Positions 41,980 to 44,279 of a DNA stretch of 44,279 nucleotides are shown here, in pieces. Origin of the DNA: Bacillota bacterium (GTDB lineage Bacteria > Bacillota > Clostridia > Peptostreptococcales > Anaerovoracaceae). The stretch covers positions 1 to 44,279 of the forward strand of contig JAFRKJ010000033.1 of assembly GCA_017431785.1 (NCBI GenBank). The letters run 5' to 3'. The translations under genes and the position numbers were made by a program. The notes beneath the pieces are model-generated. The model ran no database searches. It was not told the DNA's origin and was given only the letters and a program-made list of their open reading frames with translations. Position 1 is the stretch's first letter; every line of letters starts with the position of its first letter.

Positions 41980-43536
41980 ATGAACAAGCTTGAAAAGCTC
42001 CTCGAAAAGAAAGAACATCTCTATATGGGTGGAGGAGAAAAGAGGATCGAGTCACAGCACAAAAAAGGCAAGCTGACGGCTCGTGAAAGACTGAACATCC
42101 TGTTCGACAAGGATACCTTCGTTGAGATGGATACCTTCGTTAAGAACAGATGTCCGTTCTATGGAATGCCTGAGAAGGACATGCCTGGTGACGGTGTCGT
42201 TACCGGATATGGACAGATCGACGGCAGACTGGTATTCGCGTTCGCACAGGACTTCACTGTTGGCGGCGGATCACTGGGTGAATACCACGGAGAAAAAATC
42301 GTAAAAGTACAGGGAATGGCACTGAAGATGGGAGCTCCGTTCGTAGGACTTCAGGATTCAGGCGGTGCCAGAATCGAAGAAGGCGTTGCCCCGCTTTCAG
42401 GATTCGGCAAGATATTCCACAACAACACTATTTCATCAGGCGTTATCCCGCAGATTTCTGTCATCATGGGACCATGCGCAGGCGGAGCTGTATATTCACC
42501 GGCAATTACAGACTTCATCTTCATGGTTGACCAGACATCACAGATGTTCATCACGGGACCTAACGTAATCAAGACAGTAACCGGCGAAATCGTTACATCA
42601 GAGCAGCTGGGCGGAGCAAGAACCCACAACACAGTCAGCGGCGTTGCTCACTTCATGGGCGCAAACGACGAAGACACACTGATGCAGGTAAGAGAACTGC
42701 TCACCTATCTGCCTTCCAACAACAAGGAACTTCCACCGACATATGCATGTACAGATGACGTTAACAGACTCATCCCTGAGTTCAACACGATCATTCCTGA
42801 GAACCCTAACAAGGCATACGACATGTATGACATCATCAGGGGCATCGCAGACGATGGCAAGATCTTCGACGTCAATGCAATGTACGCGAAGAACATCATC
42901 ACTTGCTTCATCAGAATTGGTGGATCAACAGTAGGCGTTATCGCCAACCAGCCTGCAGTCGGCGCAGGATGCCTGGACATCAATGCGTCAGACAAGTCGG
43001 CCAGAATGGTAAGAAGATGCGACGCATTCAATATTCCGATTCTGACACTGGAAGACGTTCCTGGATTCCTGCCTGGAACCAATCAGGAATACGGCGGCAT
43101 CATCAGACACGGAGCCAAGCTGCTCTATGCTTACTGCGAAGCAACCGTTCCTAAGATTACAATGATCCTCAGAAAGGCATACGGCGGCGCATACATAGCA
43201 ATGTGCAACAAGGAGCTGGGATCTGACATGGTACTGGCATGGCCGTCAGCACAGATCGCTGTAATGGGTGCGGAAGGCGCTGTAAACATCATGTCTTCTG
43301 TCAAGGCTGAACTGAAGCAGGTTGAGGATGATGATGAACGCGAAGCACTGAGAAAGCAGAGAATCGACGAGTACGAAGAACTGTTCAATAATCCGTACTA
43401 TGCAGCAGGCCTCGGTTATGTAGACGATGTCATCGAACCGGCAACTGCTCGTCAGAGAATCGCAAGCGCGCTCGACATGCTGAAGACCAAGAAGGAAACT
43501 CTGCCGCCAAAGAAGCACGGCGACATTCCGCTCTAA
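41980..43536 (+). CDS. mmdA: carboxyltransferase alpha subunit of Na+-translocating methylmalonyl-CoA decarboxylase
   Basis: Biotin-dependent carboxyltransferase of 518 residues, the length of MmdA and PccB proteins. The crotonase-like N half has GKLTARERLNILFDKDTF and DFTVGGGSLGEYHGEKI. The acyl-CoA binding pair is LQDSGGARIEEGV with MGPCAGGAVYSPA, and in the C half EDVPGFLPGTNQEYGGIIRHGAKLLYAY and LRKAYGGAYIAM. It transfers the carboxyl group from methylmalonyl-CoA to carrier biotin; the beta subunit then releases CO2 and pumps Na+. The gamma-type and carrier genes downstream favour the decarboxylase over propionyl-CoA carboxylase. AGGAGG precedes the ATG. Glutaconyl- or another acyl-CoA remains possible. 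Confidence 0.9.
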   Translation: MNKLEKLLEKKEHLYMGGGEKRIESQHKKGKLTARERLNILFDKDTFVEMDTFVKNRCPFYGMPEKDMPGDGVVTGYGQIDGRLVFAFAQDFTVGGGSLGEYHGEKIVKVQGMALKMGAPFVGLQDSGGARIEEGVAPLSGFGKIFHNNTISSGVIPQISVIMGPCAGGAVYSPAITDFIFMVDQTSQMFITGPNVIKTVTGEIVTSEQLGGARTHNTVSGVAHFMGANDEDTLMQVRELLTYLPSNNKELPPTYACTDDVNRLIPEFNTIIPENPNKAYDMYDIIRGIADDGKIFDVNAMYAKNIITCFIRIGGSTVGVIANQPAVGAGCLDINASDKSARMVRRCDAFNIPILTLEDVPGFLPGTNQEYGGIIRHGAKLLYAYCEATVPKITMILRKAYGGAYIAMCNKELGSDMVLAWPSAQIAVMGAEGAVNIMSSVKAELKQVEDDDEREALRKQRIDEYEELFNNPYYAAGLGYVDDVIEPATARQRIASALDMLKTKKETLPPKKHGDIPL

Positions 43537-43548
43537 GGAGGTGACAGC

Positions 43549-43974
43549 ATGGATACATCCAACATGAGTTTAATGGAAATATTCTCGAATCCAGATACGA
43601 TGCATTCACTGACATTCGGGGAGAAGATGCTGGCATCCACCATTACGATGATCATGGGACTGGGTATCACATTTACAGTACTCATTCTAATATGGATCTT
43701 CATCGCGATCATGGGTAAAGTTCTGGGAACCGGAGCAAAGAAACCTGCTGCAGCACCAACGGCAGCCGCAGCACCGGCACCGGTTGAAACGAAAGCACCT
43801 GTGGAAGAGGCATCAGACGACAGCCTGGTAGCAGTCATAGCGGCAGCCATTGCTGCTTATCAGGGAGCAAATGCAAACAACCTGGTTGTAAAGAAGATAA
43901 TACGACTTTCAGGAGACAACACCCCTTGGGGCGTATCCGGACTGGAAGACAGGCTCGACACCAGAAGAAGATAA
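43549..43974 (+). CDS. mmdD: OadG/MmdD-type small membrane subunit of the decarboxylase
   Basis: A 141-residue subunit with one membrane helix (about residues 33-58, ITMIMGLGITFTVLILIWIFIAIMGKVL), then an Ala/Pro linker and a helical C-terminal domain (SLVAVIAAAIAAYQGA, then VKKIIRLSGDNTPWGVSGLEDRL). This is the layout of the gamma/delta subunit of sodium-pump decarboxylases, which holds the alpha subunit on the membrane. AAGGAGG is 8 bases before the ATG, and the gene follows mmdA by 12 bases. The gene order A-D-C is that of Veillonella methylmalonyl-CoA decarboxylase. Confidence 0.88.
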   Translation: MDTSNMSLMEIFSNPDTMHSLTFGEKMLASTITMIMGLGITFTVLILIWIFIAIMGKVLGTGAKKPAAAPTAAAAPAPVETKAPVEEASDDSLVAVIAAAIAAYQGANANNLVVKKIIRLSGDNTPWGVSGLEDRLDTRRR

Positions 43975-43997
43975 TCTAAGTGAAAGGAAAAAGTAAA

Positions 43998-44279
43998 ATG
44001 AAAAAGTACAACATCACTGTAAACGGAACAACATATGCAGTTGAAGTAGAAGATCTGGGCGGAGCTCCTGCACCAGCAGCAGCGGCAGCACCTGCACCAG
44101 CTCCGGCAGCAGCACCTGCACCAGCAGCAGCTCCTGCACCTGCTCCATCACCTGCAGCAGCACCAGCAGCAGGCGGCGCAGCAAGCATCACAGCACCCAG
44201 GCCAGGAACAGTTCTGGACGTCAAAGTTTCAGAAGGTCAGGCAGTTAACGCCGGCGACGTAGTACTCATCCTCGAAGCA
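43998..44279 (+). CDS. mmdC: biotin carboxyl carrier subunit, 3' end outside window
   Basis: Biotin carrier protein of the decarboxylase; 94 residues visible. The N-terminus MKKYNITVNGTTYAVEVEDLG is typical of MmdC/GcdC. It is followed by a flexible Ala-Pro linker (residues 23-62), built of alternating GCA/CCT/CCA codons, that lets the biotin domain swing between subunits. The biotinyl domain then begins (ITAPRPGTVLDVKVSEGQAV, with Arg where Met is common). The window ends at LILEA, so the biotin-bearing Lys of the usual AMKM motif lies just outside. AAAGGAAAAAG precedes the ATG. The membrane beta subunit is expected downstream. Confidence 0.9.
   Translation, partial: MKKYNITVNGTTYAVEVEDLGGAPAPAAAAAPAPAPAAAPAPAAAPAPAPSPAAAPAAGGAASITAPRPGTVLDVKVSEGQAVNAGDVVLILEA

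Noticed and set aside
44050-44180. Repetitive GCA/CCT pattern as a CRISPR or satellite repeat
   Set aside because: It is in frame in the biotin carrier gene and encodes a normal Ala-Pro linker without regular spacers.
43976-44224. Minus-strand Gly/Ala-rich frame
   Set aside because: Mirror of the Ala-Pro linker codons in the biotin carrier gene; low complexity only.

Overview
The window looks like chromosomal DNA of a strictly anaerobic Gram-positive bacterium of the Clostridia, perhaps an Anaerovoracaceae / Eubacterium-group organism. That placement is an inference from gene content: pyruvate:ferredoxin oxidoreductase, a small ferredoxin, 3-hydroxybutyryl-CoA dehydrogenase, a sodium-pumping biotin decarboxylase, strong AGGAGG ribosome sites, and the DUF1846, DUF1847, DUF1934 and DUF1385 families. 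No rRNA or tRNA gene, complete insertion sequence or CRISPR array was seen. Both ends cut through genes: an amino-acid permease on the left and a biotin carrier protein on the right.

Layout. Positions 1-3210 hold a truncated permease, a decayed minus-strand remnant, and a small operon of two unknown proteins plus a nitroreductase. Positions 3240-12550 form the most unusual block, an apparent catabolic island. It has two tandem crotonase-fold proteins that keep the residues of 6-oxocamphor hydrolase (a CoA-independent beta-diketone C-C hydrolase), an SDR dehydrogenase, a LysR regulator, a small cupin, two MFS transporters, an MDR-type quinone/enone reductase and an acetoacetate-decarboxylase-fold enzyme. 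The 1181-residue pyruvate:ferredoxin oxidoreductase follows at 13049. One promoter-like element with fixed internal spacing occurs three times: before the hydrolases, before the cupin/transporter operon, and in the gap before the oxidoreductase. This suggests co-regulation. My hypothesis is uptake of a cyclic ketone or reduced phenolic, reduction or oxidation by the MDR and SDR enzymes, hydrolytic ring opening by the crotonase pair, and further breakdown by the decarboxylase-fold enzyme toward central metabolites. The substrate cannot be read from sequence.

Positions 16640-25200 are mixed housekeeping: an esterase remnant, a ferredoxin-like protein, an AIM24-family protein with a PAP2 phosphatase and a VanX-like lipoprotein, serine acetyltransferase, an apparently leaderless acidic lipoprotein, aroB-aroA on the minus strand, a NUDIX hydrolase and a DUF1847 protein. 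Positions 25200-31340 carry an HtrA protease with an 11-bp tandem repeat at its promoter, DUF1934 and DUF1846 proteins, glucose-6-phosphate isomerase and 3-hydroxybutyryl-CoA dehydrogenase.

Positions 31448-41800 form a conserved information-processing run: rho, DUF1385, prmC, tilS, a stand-alone RQC winged-helix protein, ftsH with a long acidic tail, a PucR regulator and glyA. From 41850 a new operon encodes the first three subunits of a sodium-translocating decarboxylase (methylmalonyl-CoA type), with the carrier subunit cut by the window edge just before its biotin site.
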